Assembly (NCBI RefSeq): GCF_025950085.1
Contig: NZ_JAPDDS010000005.1
Coordinates: 124,001-188,000 of the forward strand
Reading direction: 5' to 3'
Length of the DNA: 64,000 bases
Source of the DNA: Luteolibacter flavescens
GTDB taxonomy: Bacteria > Verrucomicrobiota > Verrucomicrobiia > Verrucomicrobiales > Akkermansiaceae
The first letter of the stretch is position 1. Each line of letters opens with the position of its first letter. Shown in pieces: positions 17,689-26,207 of this stretch. The position numbers and the translations under genes are program-made. The notes under the pieces are model-generated. The model saw nothing but the letters and a program-made list of their open reading frames with translations, did no database searches and was not told the origin of the DNA.

Positions 17689-18819
17689 TCAAGCGGCGGT
17701 GGCGGATCGGGCGGAAAGCAGTCCGGCCAATTCGTCCTCCACGTCGAAAATGTTGTCAATCTTCCCCCCCATCACATGGATGACGGACGGGAGCACGGGG
17801 TCCCTCTGGAAAAGGATGGGCCTGCCATCGTCGGTCTCGGTCTGCGGCAGCAGCGTCTTCACCGCCCAGATCGATTCGCGGTAGGTCGCGTCGCGCAGCG
17901 CGGGAAGGTAGCGCGAGGCATCGGCCAGCATGAGCTGCTGGTGCGACTCCTTCGCCAGCGTGTCGAAGCGCCGGTAGGGATCGCCGGTGCCCTCGCGCGT
18001 GTTTTCGTACCACTGCGCGTGCGGCGTGTAGCGCACGTGGCTCAGCGAGGTGAGCCCGCGCGCCGGGTAGGGCATGAATGAGAAGAAGGGCCCGCACATC
18101 ATCGTCACGGAGAGGTCCTTCAGCTCGCCGGGCAGCTCGATCAGCGCCAGCTCGGTCAGCTCGTGCTTCAGCGGCACGACGGGGAGGCCGGAGCCGGAGG
18201 TCAGCAGGTTGAGGCCCGCATAGGTGGCATTGACGACGAGGCGGCAGGGGATCTCCGCTCCGCCGGATAGTCGTGCAAGCGCCCCGTGCGGATTCGATTC
18301 GGCGGCGATGACTCGTTCTCCGAAACGCATGCCGACGCCTGCGTCTTCCAGCTCGCGCCTCAACTTTTCCCGCAGGATGGAGTGGTCGAAGGCGCACTCC
18401 TCGGCGATCCAGCACTTCTCGGTAAGCGCGGGGTTGAAGAGCCGCGCGATGGATGCGGGTGCCTCCTCGAGCGGCGCGCCGATGCGCTTCATGAACATCT
18501 CGAACTGCCCCGCGGTCACCTTCGAAAAGTAGCGCCCTACCGCATAGACCTTCGTGAAGCGATCGACGATGGCCTCGCGATACTTCTCGCGGAAGCGTTC
18601 GTAATTCCGCCGCGACCGGTAGGCCGTCATCAGGCTGCGCGGGTAGTGGTAGCCGCCGTGCACGCGGGCCTGGTTCACTTGCGAGGCGCGCGTCAGCAGG
18701 TCGTCGTTTTCCTCCACGATCACCGGCTGCCAGCCGCGCTGCCGCAGCATGAGCGCGATGGAGCAGCCGAAGAAGCCTCCTCCGGCGATCACGATCTGGC
18801 GATCTTCAGCGGAGGCCAT
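17689..18819 (-). CDS. FAD-dependent oxidoreductase (DAO fold)
   Basis: The 376-residue protein begins with the dinucleotide-binding motif IVIAGGGFFGCSIALML (about 8-24) and VIVEENDDLLTRAS. A QARVHGGYHYPRS segment follows near residue 49, which I recall in oxidoreductases found in O-antigen and exopolysaccharide clusters. The ATG at 18819 gives the expected spacing to the FAD motif and overlaps the upstream gene by 14 nt. It is grouped with a TIM-barrel isomerase, an NAD-dependent epimerase and GtrB-like GT2 genes; a role in making an unusual sugar is plausible, but the reaction is unknown. Confidence 0.8.
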   Translation of the reverse strand: MASAEDRQIVIAGGGFFGCSIALMLRQRGWQPVIVEENDDLLTRASQVNQARVHGGYHYPRSLMTAYRSRRNYERFREKYREAIVDRFTKVYAVGRYFSKVTAGQFEMFMKRIGAPLEEAPASIARLFNPALTEKCWIAEECAFDHSILREKLRRELEDAGVGMRFGERVIAAESNPHGALARLSGGAEIPCRLVVNATYAGLNLLTSGSGLPVVPLKHELTELALIELPGELKDLSVTMMCGPFFSFMPYPARGLTSLSHVRYTPHAQWYENTREGTGDPYRRFDTLAKESHQQLMLADASRYLPALRDATYRESIWAVKTLLPQTETDDGRPILFQRDPVLPSVIHVMGGKIDNIFDVEDELAGLLSARSATAA

Positions 18820-19618
18820 AGTTCGATCTGACAGCTTCGACTGCTTCCCCCACCGCGGCCAGTCCATCCGCCTGCGCGCGCATCTCGATGGAGACGCTGC
18901 CTTCATAGCCGATGTCCGTGAGAATGGATGCGAGCGGCCCGTGAATGGGATGCGGATCTGCGAAGGATGCGAGGTCCGGTTGGCTGGCGTGGACGTGCTT
19001 CAGCAGCTTGCCCGCCTGCCTCAGCACGGGCTCGAAATCCTCGCCGCTCACGGCCATGCCGCCGGCATCCACATGCAGCGCGAAGCCTGGCGAGCCAGCC
19101 GCGTCCACCAGTTCCGCCGCCTCTTCCAGCCGCGTGCAAAAGTCCGCGCCGTAGGCTTCCGGATTCGCCTCGATCAGCAGGCAGGTGCCGCACGCGGCGC
19201 ATGCATCGCCCACTTCGCGGAAAAAGTCCGCGGCCTGCCGGATCGCTTCCGCGTGCGGGAGATCGTGGCGCAGCCGGTTCTTAGGCGAGCCGAAGACCAT
19301 GGCACCCGCTCCCGCCCATCCCGCGACCCGGCCGGTGGCGATGAGCAGTTCCTTCAATGCCTTCCTCGAATCTTCCGTGCCGAAAAGCTGCAATCCCTCC
19401 GTGCCGAAAAGCAGCGCCTGGAATGCCGCGATGCCGAAGCCCTGCCCGCGATACCACGCCGCACGCTCCCGCACCTCGCGCTCGGTGGCCGCGAGCGGAT
19501 TCCCGAAGGCCCGCACCGGAGCGACTTCGATCTCCGTGACGCCGAGCCCGCGCAGGAAGGTGAGTGCCTCCAGTTCGTCCCCGGGTGGCCACGCGATATG
19601 TGAGACGCAGAGATTCAT
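18806..19618 (-). CDS. Sugar phosphate isomerase/epimerase-like TIM barrel (AP endonuclease family 2 fold)
   Basis: The 270-residue protein has the xylose-isomerase-like TIM barrel pattern: NLCVSHIAWPP at strand 1, GVTEIEVAPVRAFG at strand 2, MVFGSPKNRLR, a LLIEANPEAYG metal-ligand Glu at about 153, FALHVDAGGMAVSG, KHVHASQPDLASF with metal-binding His, and VSIEMRAQ. These Glu, Asp and His positions fit a divalent-metal site for isomerisation or epimerisation of a sugar. The ATG at 19618 overlaps the upstream stop (ATGA). Its place between an oxidoreductase and an epimerase suggests a joint pathway. Confidence 0.8.
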   Translation of the reverse strand: MNLCVSHIAWPPGDELEALTFLRGLGVTEIEVAPVRAFGNPLAATEREVRERAAWYRGQGFGIAAFQALLFGTEGLQLFGTEDSRKALKELLIATGRVAGWAGAGAMVFGSPKNRLRHDLPHAEAIRQAADFFREVGDACAACGTCLLIEANPEAYGADFCTRLEEAAELVDAAGSPGFALHVDAGGMAVSGEDFEPVLRQAGKLLKHVHASQPDLASFADPHPIHGPLASILTDIGYEGSVSIEMRAQADGLAAVGEAVEAVRSNYGLR

Positions 19619-20382
19619 GCCTGCGGTTTCCCTGATGAAAGCCAGTCGCCCAGATCGGCGAGCACCTGCTCCTGCGTGTAAAGATAGCCGCCCGACCCGC
19701 CCCATGCTCCGGCGTGCTTCGAGAGCATGTCATACCCCGCGGGTGCCGGGCCGCTTCCTCCCGGCTCCTTGCCGGGGAAAAAGCGGTCGCGGATCTCCCC
19801 GGTGCCGAGCGGAGCGGTGCTGACATTCAGGATGGGACATCCCAGTGCCCAGGCCCGGTCGATGTCGTCCGCCAACCTACGAAGGTCATAGTACTGGAAG
19901 ACGCCGCCGGGGTGGACCTGGTGGAGATTGTTGTCGTGGATCAGGTCGTAGATGACGTTCTTCTTCAGGCCGGGTCCGAAGAGGCCGGGCAGGCGCACGA
20001 TCATCACCTGCGGGAACATTTCCGCGATCCGCTCCTCCACCATCAGCCGGTGCAGCCCGTAGGCGTGGTGGCCGTCTTTCGCGACGGGCGAGTCTTCGTC
20101 CACGCCGCGCGGCGCGGGATAGATGTCGATGGTGGAGATGAGCGTGAATCTCTCCGCACGGACTTCGGAAAGCGGCTCCAACAGCTTCTCGATGCCCGCG
20201 AGGTCTTCCGCCGGGTGAAGGTTCGCCCACCACTTCATCGCTTGCACCCCAGCACATACGACGTGCGCGAAGTCCCGGCCACGGATCGACCCGATGTCGG
20301 ACGAGCGGTAGAGGGCACCATACTCCCGGCGTGCGAGGAGGTTCCCGCCGACGAAGCCGCTGTGGCCGATGAGTGCGTCCAT
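19615..20382 (-). CDS. NAD(P)-dependent epimerase/dehydratase-like protein with YxxxR
   Basis: The 255-residue short-chain dehydrogenase-like protein begins MDALIGHSGFVGGNLL, with a G-x-x-G-x-x-G NAD loop (6, 9, 12). STIDIYP supplies the Ser/Thr of the active site. The catalytic pair, normally Tyr-x3-Lys, reads Tyr108-G-L-H-Arg112, so Lys is replaced by Arg. VRLPGLFGPGLK is the usual substrate-binding segment. At 255 residues it is shorter than most extended SDRs (about 310-340). The ATG at 20382 follows the upstream stop by 14 nt. It likely acts on a nucleotide sugar, although the substitution may change or weaken activity. Confidence 0.78.
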   Translation of the reverse strand: MDALIGHSGFVGGNLLARREYGALYRSSDIGSIRGRDFAHVVCAGVQAMKWWANLHPAEDLAGIEKLLEPLSEVRAERFTLISTIDIYPAPRGVDEDSPVAKDGHHAYGLHRLMVEERIAEMFPQVMIVRLPGLFGPGLKKNVIYDLIHDNNLHQVHPGGVFQYYDLRRLADDIDRAWALGCPILNVSTAPLGTGEIRDRFFPGKEPGGSGPAPAGYDMLSKHAGAWGGSGGYLYTQEQVLADLGDWLSSGKPQA

Positions 20383-20396
20383 GTCGGTCGGTCGGA

Positions 20397-21236
20397 TCAG
20401 GGGTTGAGGGCCTTCCTCAGCGACCTCACGGTGCGCGAGGCGCTGGGCGCGGCCATGTGGACGCCATCGGTCAGCACGACCCATTCGCTGCTGGCCTCGG
20501 TGCCGAGGTCCCACCATTCCGAGCCGCTTTCCGCGATGAGCGTCGCCATCCACGGGGCCAGGGGCGAGCCGTCCCCGCGTCCGGGCGGCAGCCAGGCGAA
20601 GACGATGCGGCAGCCCTTTGCCCGCAGGCGCTGGATCAACGGGACCAGCTCGCCGATGAGGTTATGCTGGTTTTCCAGAAGCACCGTCACCGGAGCCTCG
20701 GTCATAGCGGGCATGCTGGTCACCTGCAGGTCCTCGTCCGCCGCAGGATCGCCGAAGCCGCCGATCTTCTTCGCCAGCAGGAAGGAATAGGCGAATGCCG
20801 ATGGCCGCGCATACGAGCTGATGGATGGCGTGCGCATCCCGGCCTGGAACCATGCCTTCTCCATCGCGGCGCCCACTTCGGAGGGCTTGCCGGAGAGCGC
20901 AAGGTGCAGGGTATTCGCCTCGATGACCAGCACCGGCGCGGTGGGCAGGAAGCCGTGGTCCATCGCGCGCAGCGCATCCACCGCGCTGCCGCCATCGCAG
21001 CCCATGTTCGCGAATCCTTCGAAGCCCTGCGAGCGATCCGGCAGGCGGCCGGTGATCGAGGAGCCGAGCAGCATCACCTGCGGCGTCCCGACGGTGCCCG
21101 CCTGGATGCGGCCGAGGGAGGAGAAGTAGTTCGACTCGCTCTTCGAGGTCCTGCCGCCCATGGCATGCAGGCCCAGCGCCTGGATGCCGAAGCACGCGGC
21201 CAGCGCGAGGACGAAGGGGATGAGATAGGCGAGCAT
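20397..21236 (-). CDS. SGNH-type partner of an MBOAT acyltransferase (AlgX/AlgJ-like role)
   Basis: The 279-residue protein begins with one membrane anchor (about 1-22). The SGNH nucleophile motif MLLGSSITGR is at about 55-64, with Ser59 as the likely nucleophile. The C-terminal VLTDGVHMAA supplies the D-x-x-H dyad. It starts 16 nt after the MBOAT gene. In alginate-type systems an SGNH protein receives acetyl groups from the MBOAT protein and moves them onto the polysaccharide outside the membrane. I infer the same division of labour here. It is a distant homologue, so the exact subfamily is unsure. Confidence 0.7.
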   Translation of the reverse strand: MLAYLIPFVLALAACFGIQALGLHAMGGRTSKSESNYFSSLGRIQAGTVGTPQVMLLGSSITGRLPDRSQGFEGFANMGCDGGSAVDALRAMDHGFLPTAPVLVIEANTLHLALSGKPSEVGAAMEKAWFQAGMRTPSISSYARPSAFAYSFLLAKKIGGFGDPAADEDLQVTSMPAMTEAPVTVLLENQHNLIGELVPLIQRLRAKGCRIVFAWLPPGRGDGSPLAPWMATLIAESGSEWWDLGTEASSEWVVLTDGVHMAAPSASRTVRSLRKALNP

Positions 21237-21252
21237 CGGTCGCTGCGTGGCT

Positions 21253-22740
21253 TTAGAATTGGAAGTAGATGAAGCCGCGCGGCGCACCCGGATTCGTCAC
21301 GATGAGGAAGACCATCACCGCGTGCAGCACCGGCTCCAGCGGCGAGCGCAGCAGCTTCTGGGAGAGCGTCTCACGATGCTCCCGCAGCCAGCCCCACGCA
21401 TGGTAGAGGACCACCGCGGTGCCGTAGAAGAGCAGCGAGAATGCGGGCGGTCCGGAGAAGCCCGTCTTCCCGCTGAAGACGCCCTTGAAGAATCCCGCGA
21501 TGCTCGCCATGTCCGGCATCAGGAAGGTGAGCCACAGCAGCGTGACGGCGTGAAAGGTCAAGAACCACGCGCAGCACGCGCGCAGCGTGGTGAGGATGCC
21601 GCGTGCCGGTGCTTCCGTAGTTTTGTCCGCGGCCTTCCTTCTTCCCGCCAGCCGCTCCAGCGCGAGCAGCAGGCCGTGCAGCGATCCCCACAGAGCGAAT
21701 TTCCACTCCGCGCCGTGCCACAGGCCGCCGAGGAACATCACGAGGAAGAGATTCACATACGTGCGGCCCGGCCCCTTGCGATTCCCGCCCAGCGGGATGT
21801 AGAGGTAGTCGCGCAGCCATGCGGAGAGCGACATGTGCCAGCGCCGCCAAAATTCCGTGATGCTCGTCGAGAGGTAGGGGAAGTTGAAGTTGATCGGGAA
21901 GCGGTAGCCGAACATCGACGCCAGCCCGATGGCGATCAGCGAGTAGCCCGCGAAGTCCGCGAAGATCTGCAGCGAGTAGGCATACAGCAGCGGCACCAGG
22001 TTCAGCGGTCCCGTCGCGGCGAGAGCATCCGGACCGATGACCAGCGCGGTCGTTTGCTCGGCGAGATTGTCCGCGACGAAGACCTTCAGGAAGTAACCGG
22101 CGACCAGCGCGCGGATGACCTGCCGCCACGGGATGTCCTCGATGCGCTTCGAGACGATCTGCGGCCAGAATTCCTTCGCCTTGACGATGGGACCGGCGAC
22201 GAGCTGGGGGAAGAAGAGCAGGTAGAAGCCGATGTCGCGGACTCCCTTCGCGAAGCGCCCGCCCTTTGACATGAGCGCGTCGCCCTCGCGCGTCACCTCG
22301 CCGCGCGCCACGTCCACGATCATGCTGATGCCGTGGAAGGTGTAGAAGGAGATGCCGATGGGCAGCGGGATGGCCTTCAGCTCCTCCACCCACTGCTCCG
22401 GGAGGAAGGGCATCATCCCGGCGAGGAAGGGCAGGTACTTGAAGAAGCCCAGCAGCGCGAGATTCATCACCACCGCGAGGCGCGTCCACTGCCTCACCTT
22501 CGCCTCGTCCCCGTTCACCTTGTGCAGGATGATCCTGCCGGTCGCGAGGCTGTTCCCCACGCACGAGATGGCGAGCAGGCCGACGAGCTTCGGGTCCTCC
22601 CAGCCGTAGAAGATCACGCTGGCGACCAGCGCCAGCGTCACCTGCCACGCCTTGCCATGGCGGCCACGCGACCACGGCGCATAGTACAGCGCGAAGGTGA
22701 CCGCGAGGAGGAAGAGGAACTCCCAGGAATTGAAAAGCAT
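21253..22740 (-). CDS. MBOAT O-acyltransferase (AlgI/DltB family)
   Basis: The 495-residue protein has about eleven membrane segments and begins MLFNSWEFLFLL, as AlgI homologues do. The family's catalytic His is in GGLWHGAEWKF (about residue 320), and FYTFHGISMIVDV, FPQLVAGPIVKA and FWRRWHMSLSAWLRDY are further signature blocks. It would carry acetyl groups from cytoplasmic donors across the membrane to a polysaccharide, with the SGNH protein encoded just downstream. It resembles the MBOAT at 35.1-36.6 kb in layout but is clearly a separate gene. Confidence 0.92.
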   Translation of the reverse strand: MLFNSWEFLFLLAVTFALYYAPWSRGRHGKAWQVTLALVASVIFYGWEDPKLVGLLAISCVGNSLATGRIILHKVNGDEAKVRQWTRLAVVMNLALLGFFKYLPFLAGMMPFLPEQWVEELKAIPLPIGISFYTFHGISMIVDVARGEVTREGDALMSKGGRFAKGVRDIGFYLLFFPQLVAGPIVKAKEFWPQIVSKRIEDIPWRQVIRALVAGYFLKVFVADNLAEQTTALVIGPDALAATGPLNLVPLLYAYSLQIFADFAGYSLIAIGLASMFGYRFPINFNFPYLSTSITEFWRRWHMSLSAWLRDYLYIPLGGNRKGPGRTYVNLFLVMFLGGLWHGAEWKFALWGSLHGLLLALERLAGRRKAADKTTEAPARGILTTLRACCAWFLTFHAVTLLWLTFLMPDMASIAGFFKGVFSGKTGFSGPPAFSLLFYGTAVVLYHAWGWLREHRETLSQKLLRSPLEPVLHAVMVFLIVTNPGAPRGFIYFQF

Positions 22741-22771
22741 GGATCGGGGGCCGGTGGCGGTGCGTTAGCCG

Positions 22772-23674
22772 TCAGTAGCTACGATACCACTCGGTGGTTT
22801 GCTCGAAGACATCGAGATCCCGCTCGTGGAAGCAGGCGACATCGAGGTTGCTCACATTGCCGGCCACGCCGGCGGTCACCACCTTCATGAGGTAGCGATG
22901 AAGTCCTGCCACGGCGGACAGTTCCGACGTGGAGAGCAGGTGATAGCCCGCCGCGTCCCAGATGATGAAATGTTTGTAGCCGGCACCGTGGAGGCTCTCC
23001 ATCAGCGCATCGGCTGCGGTGAGGTCTTCCGCGTTGCGGATCTGGCTCTCGAACAGCACCACCGGCTTCTGCGATGCGAGCCAATCCATCGAAGCCCCCA
23101 GGATCTTGAAGTCGTGGCCGTCCGTGTCGGACTTCACGAAGCAGACTTCGTCCGGCGTGACGTCGGACAGCCTGACCGTCTCGAGGCGTGGGCCGGTCGC
23201 CGATTCCTTGAACTCCGCCGTTCCGCCCCAATGCTGCAATTCCCCGGAGATGGGACTTCCATCGGAGATCAGCACCTTGCGGACGACACTGGGATTTGGC
23301 AGGCGCTTCGCGTTTTCGGACAGGTAGTCGAAGAAGAAGTCGCTGCCCTCGATGAGCACCAGCGGGTTCCTGGAATGTGCCGCCAGTATCGCGGCGGTGT
23401 CCCCCACGTTCGCGCCGATGTCGATGATTGCCTTGCCCGGATACTTCGCGGAGATGAATTTCGCCACGATCCCGATGCAGAGATCCCGGTAGGGTTGGGC
23501 GGCGACAAGGCCGGGAAGGGGATGCCGGTCCGGAAGACCAAGACGTATCCCGTGGAACTCAAAATAACCGGTCTTCTGCTTTTTGAAGCGGTCATTCTTG
23601 TAGTTTTCCCATAGCGGGGAGAATCGCTTGAGAGCGCTTGGCGGGATGACTCTTTTGAGAAGCTTCTTGAGCAT
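22772..23674 (-). CDS. FkbM family methyltransferase
   Basis: The 300-residue protein has motif I IIDIGANVGDTAAILAAHS (about 94-112), followed by LVLIEGSDFFFDYL and a later segment CFVKSDTDGHDFKILGA. The latter is the FkbM signature, with D-T-D-G-H-D replacing the more common D-V-E-G-x-E. These SAM-dependent enzymes O-methylate sugars or polyketides; in this cluster a sugar is the likely substrate. Its GC content seems lower than that of the neighbouring MBOAT gene. A 31-nt gap separates it from that gene. Confidence 0.82.
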   Translation of the reverse strand: MLKKLLKRVIPPSALKRFSPLWENYKNDRFKKQKTGYFEFHGIRLGLPDRHPLPGLVAAQPYRDLCIGIVAKFISAKYPGKAIIDIGANVGDTAAILAAHSRNPLVLIEGSDFFFDYLSENAKRLPNPSVVRKVLISDGSPISGELQHWGGTAEFKESATGPRLETVRLSDVTPDEVCFVKSDTDGHDFKILGASMDWLASQKPVVLFESQIRNAEDLTAADALMESLHGAGYKHFIIWDAAGYHLLSTSELSAVAGLHRYLMKVVTAGVAGNVSNLDVACFHERDLDVFEQTTEWYRSY

Positions 23675-23727
23675 GAGCGTGGTTTTTCCGGATTATCGGG
23701 CTGCTTTGGTCGCGGCGATCTTGCCTC

Positions 23728-25002
23728 TTATCTCATACTCGCCCGCAGGTCCCAGTAGCGGGACGTGAGCGCCACACGGCTCTGGCGATAGATCCCATGC
23801 GCGCGTGCAGCGGCATATCCGCCGGATCTTTCGAGGATGTCCCACTCGCGCGCGTGGAACTCGCGGGTCATGAAGTTCATCCACGCGTCGTGGCGCTCCT
23901 TCATCACGTCGCCGCGCTGGCCGGTCACGACGAAGTGCATCACGTCCTCCAGCAGGTCGGTCTCCTGTGAGAGATCGGAGAGCGTCTTCACCCGCGCTTT
24001 CGCTTCATCTCCCATCCGGCGCCGGAGTGCCGGGTCGGCGGCGAGCAGCCCGAGTGCCTTTGTCATGCCCGCGATGCCGCCGCAGACGTAGCCGGTCTTG
24101 CCGTGCTCGATCAGTTCGACCTGCGCATTGTCCGCCCACGGTGTCGTGCGCGTGATGATCGGCAGCCCCTCGCGCATGCCCTCGGCGAGCGTGTAGCCGT
24201 AGCTTTCCCCGAAGCGGCTCGCATGGAGCATCACGTCGGAGAGGCGGTAGAGCGCGTCGATGAAGTCCTGGTCGGAAGTCGCCTCCAGCACATGGATGCC
24301 CTCGCCATGGCGACCGTCCCGGATGGATTTCTTCAGCGAATCCGTGGGCTCCATCAGGATGAGCCGCAGGTGCGGATGGGCAGGCTTCGCGCGGCGGTAG
24401 GCCTCGCACTCCCACTCCGCCCACTTGTGCCCTGGCCGCCCGACGCGGACCAGCACGCACGCATCGTCCGGGATGCCCAGCGAGGCGCGGCTGACCTTTG
24501 GTGCTGCCGCAGGTGCAGCAGTCTCGTGCGGCAGCGGATTGTAGAGCACCGTGTGGCGATCGGGAGAGGGCGGTCCCTTGTAGATCCGCGGACGGCGGAA
24601 GGCCTGGCAGCCGCTCGCCATGGACACGAACATCCGCATGTCCACGCGATCGCCCTCCCATGCGTCCTTCAAGCGTCCGAAAACATTCGTCTCGATGAGG
24701 CGTGGTCGCGACGTGCCGAGGCTGTCGAGCGCGTGGTACAGCGCGCGATGATCGGCGTAGCCCGAGGTGTGATTGTGGACCACGTCCGGCCGGGCCTCGC
24801 GCAGGTAGCCCTCGAAGCCCTCGCGCGTCAGGCTGATCTCGCGGATCTTCACCCCGGCTTCCAGCAGCGAGCTCACCCGGCAGCCGTTGGCATCGGTCAG
24901 CGCTTCCACTTCATGGCCGCGGCGTGAAAGCTCTGCTGCGAAAAGGTAGGCCGCCTTCTCGGTACCTCCCATCCCACCGCCCGCGATGACAGCGATTTTC
25001 AT
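23728..25002 (-). CDS. Glycosyltransferase family 4
   Basis: The 424-residue enzyme begins MKIAVIAGGGMGGTEKAAYL with the acceptor-site glycine loop. The C-terminal lobe has VLVRVGRPGHKWAEWE and the donor-site block HASRFGESYGYTLAEGMREG, with the usual two glutamates. The ATG at 25002 shares one base with the upstream stop (TGATG), and the long in-frame extension upstream lies inside the next gene and is rejected. It is the last of three consecutive, tightly coupled GT4 genes. Substrates are unknown. Confidence 0.88.
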   Translation of the reverse strand: MKIAVIAGGGMGGTEKAAYLFAAELSRRGHEVEALTDANGCRVSSLLEAGVKIREISLTREGFEGYLREARPDVVHNHTSGYADHRALYHALDSLGTSRPRLIETNVFGRLKDAWEGDRVDMRMFVSMASGCQAFRRPRIYKGPPSPDRHTVLYNPLPHETAAPAAAPKVSRASLGIPDDACVLVRVGRPGHKWAEWECEAYRRAKPAHPHLRLILMEPTDSLKKSIRDGRHGEGIHVLEATSDQDFIDALYRLSDVMLHASRFGESYGYTLAEGMREGLPIITRTTPWADNAQVELIEHGKTGYVCGGIAGMTKALGLLAADPALRRRMGDEAKARVKTLSDLSQETDLLEDVMHFVVTGQRGDVMKERHDAWMNFMTREFHAREWDILERSGGYAAARAHGIYRQSRVALTSRYWDLRASMR

Positions 25003-26207
25003 CAGGCTGATAGCAGGTTGGATTTCCCGGTCATCTGCATTTGTTCGAGCAGGCTCCGCACGACGGACCCCGCATACAGCCGGCGCGACCACGTTCCTGC
25101 GATGGCATCGGGATCGCGGGCACCTTTTTCCCACTGGTCCGTCTCTGCCTCGAGTGCGGCTGTCAAAGCGCCGCGCGTGCGTTCCGGCGCGAGCGTGCCG
25201 GACTGCTCCGTGGTGAACCACCCGGTGGACGCGAGCAGCGGATGATCCGCCACCACGACGGCGCACCCGCAGCACAGGGCCTCGCCCGAGCTGATGTGAA
25301 AGGACTCGAATCTCGACGGGCAGAAGATGATGCGGCTCGTCGCGTAGTGTTCCGCCAGCTTGGCGCGGCTCATCGGTGCGAGGAAGGAGACGCGGGACCT
25401 TGCATCCTCGCTCCACCCGTCACATCGCCCGGCCAGTGTCTCGCTGTCGCGACCGATGATCTCGACGCGCCACTCCGGCCGCTGCGGCAGGAAATCGCCG
25501 AGCACCTGCATCAGCATCTCCGGGTCCTTTTGTCCCGTATCGATCGATGTCCATCGGCCCACCACGATGATCTTCCGTTCCTTCGGACGACCGTCCGACT
25601 TCATCAGCGGGCTTACGGGGTGGGGGACCACGATCACCTTGTCCGAGACTTCGGGAAAGCCGAGCGACTCCGCATAGCGCCGCACCGATGCCGCCGCGGG
25701 CGGGGAGACCGATGCCACCTTGTCCGAAGTATTGATCATCTTCAGCCGGCTCTTCTCGAAGGCGGCGGGGATAAAATCGCGACCGGCCTTGCCGATCATT
25801 TTCACCCGGCTTCCCGGGGGCTGCGGCATGCCCAGCATCGCGGCGAAGGACAGCCACCACTCGCGGGTGTCGCCGTAGGGCGTCGTCAGGCCTGCGGTGT
25901 CGAGGCTCTGCACCAGCTTGATACCCGCATCGCGGATCGCCGTGGCCACCTTCATGAAGCGCGGGTCCCCCCACGCGTAGAGCAGCACCAGCTCCACCTC
26001 TAACAAGCGCCACCAACCCGCGTCGGACAGCTCGTCCATCGTCACCCTCACTTGATCCGCGGGATCATCCGCGCGGCGGGCACCCGGCATCACCGACACG
26101 CAGCTCACGCCGATCTCCTGGAATCCGCGGCACATGAGCCCGGAGTCCCGGCCGAAGAAATGCTCGTCCGCGGCGAAATCGACCGGCGTGCAGGTGGCCA
26201 CCTTCAT
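25002..26207 (-). CDS. Glycosyltransferase family 4
   Basis: The 401-residue protein has a GT-B layout. The N-terminal lobe contains LVQSLDTAGLTTPYGD; the C-terminal lobe has IIVVGRWTSIDTGQKDPEML and the donor-site block CPSRFESFHISSGEALCCG. The second motif keeps the two key glutamates (E in FESFHISSGEA). The start ATG at 26207 overlaps the upstream stop (ATGA) and its stop overlaps the next start, so three GT4 genes in a row are translationally coupled. The specificity is unknown. Confidence 0.85.
   Translation of the reverse strand: MKVATCTPVDFAADEHFFGRDSGLMCRGFQEIGVSCVSVMPGARRADDPADQVRVTMDELSDAGWWRLLEVELVLLYAWGDPRFMKVATAIRDAGIKLVQSLDTAGLTTPYGDTREWWLSFAAMLGMPQPPGSRVKMIGKAGRDFIPAAFEKSRLKMINTSDKVASVSPPAAASVRRYAESLGFPEVSDKVIVVPHPVSPLMKSDGRPKERKIIVVGRWTSIDTGQKDPEMLMQVLGDFLPQRPEWRVEIIGRDSETLAGRCDGWSEDARSRVSFLAPMSRAKLAEHYATSRIIFCPSRFESFHISSGEALCCGCAVVVADHPLLASTGWFTTEQSGTLAPERTRGALTAALEAETDQWEKGARDPDAIAGTWSRRLYAGSVVRSLLEQMQMTGKSNLLSA

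Noticed and set aside
23728-25416. A longer start for the GT4 gene at 23.7 kb (562 codons)
   Set aside because: The extension overlaps the next GT4 gene in another frame. The ATG at 25002 is coupled to the upstream stop and begins with the typical first strand.
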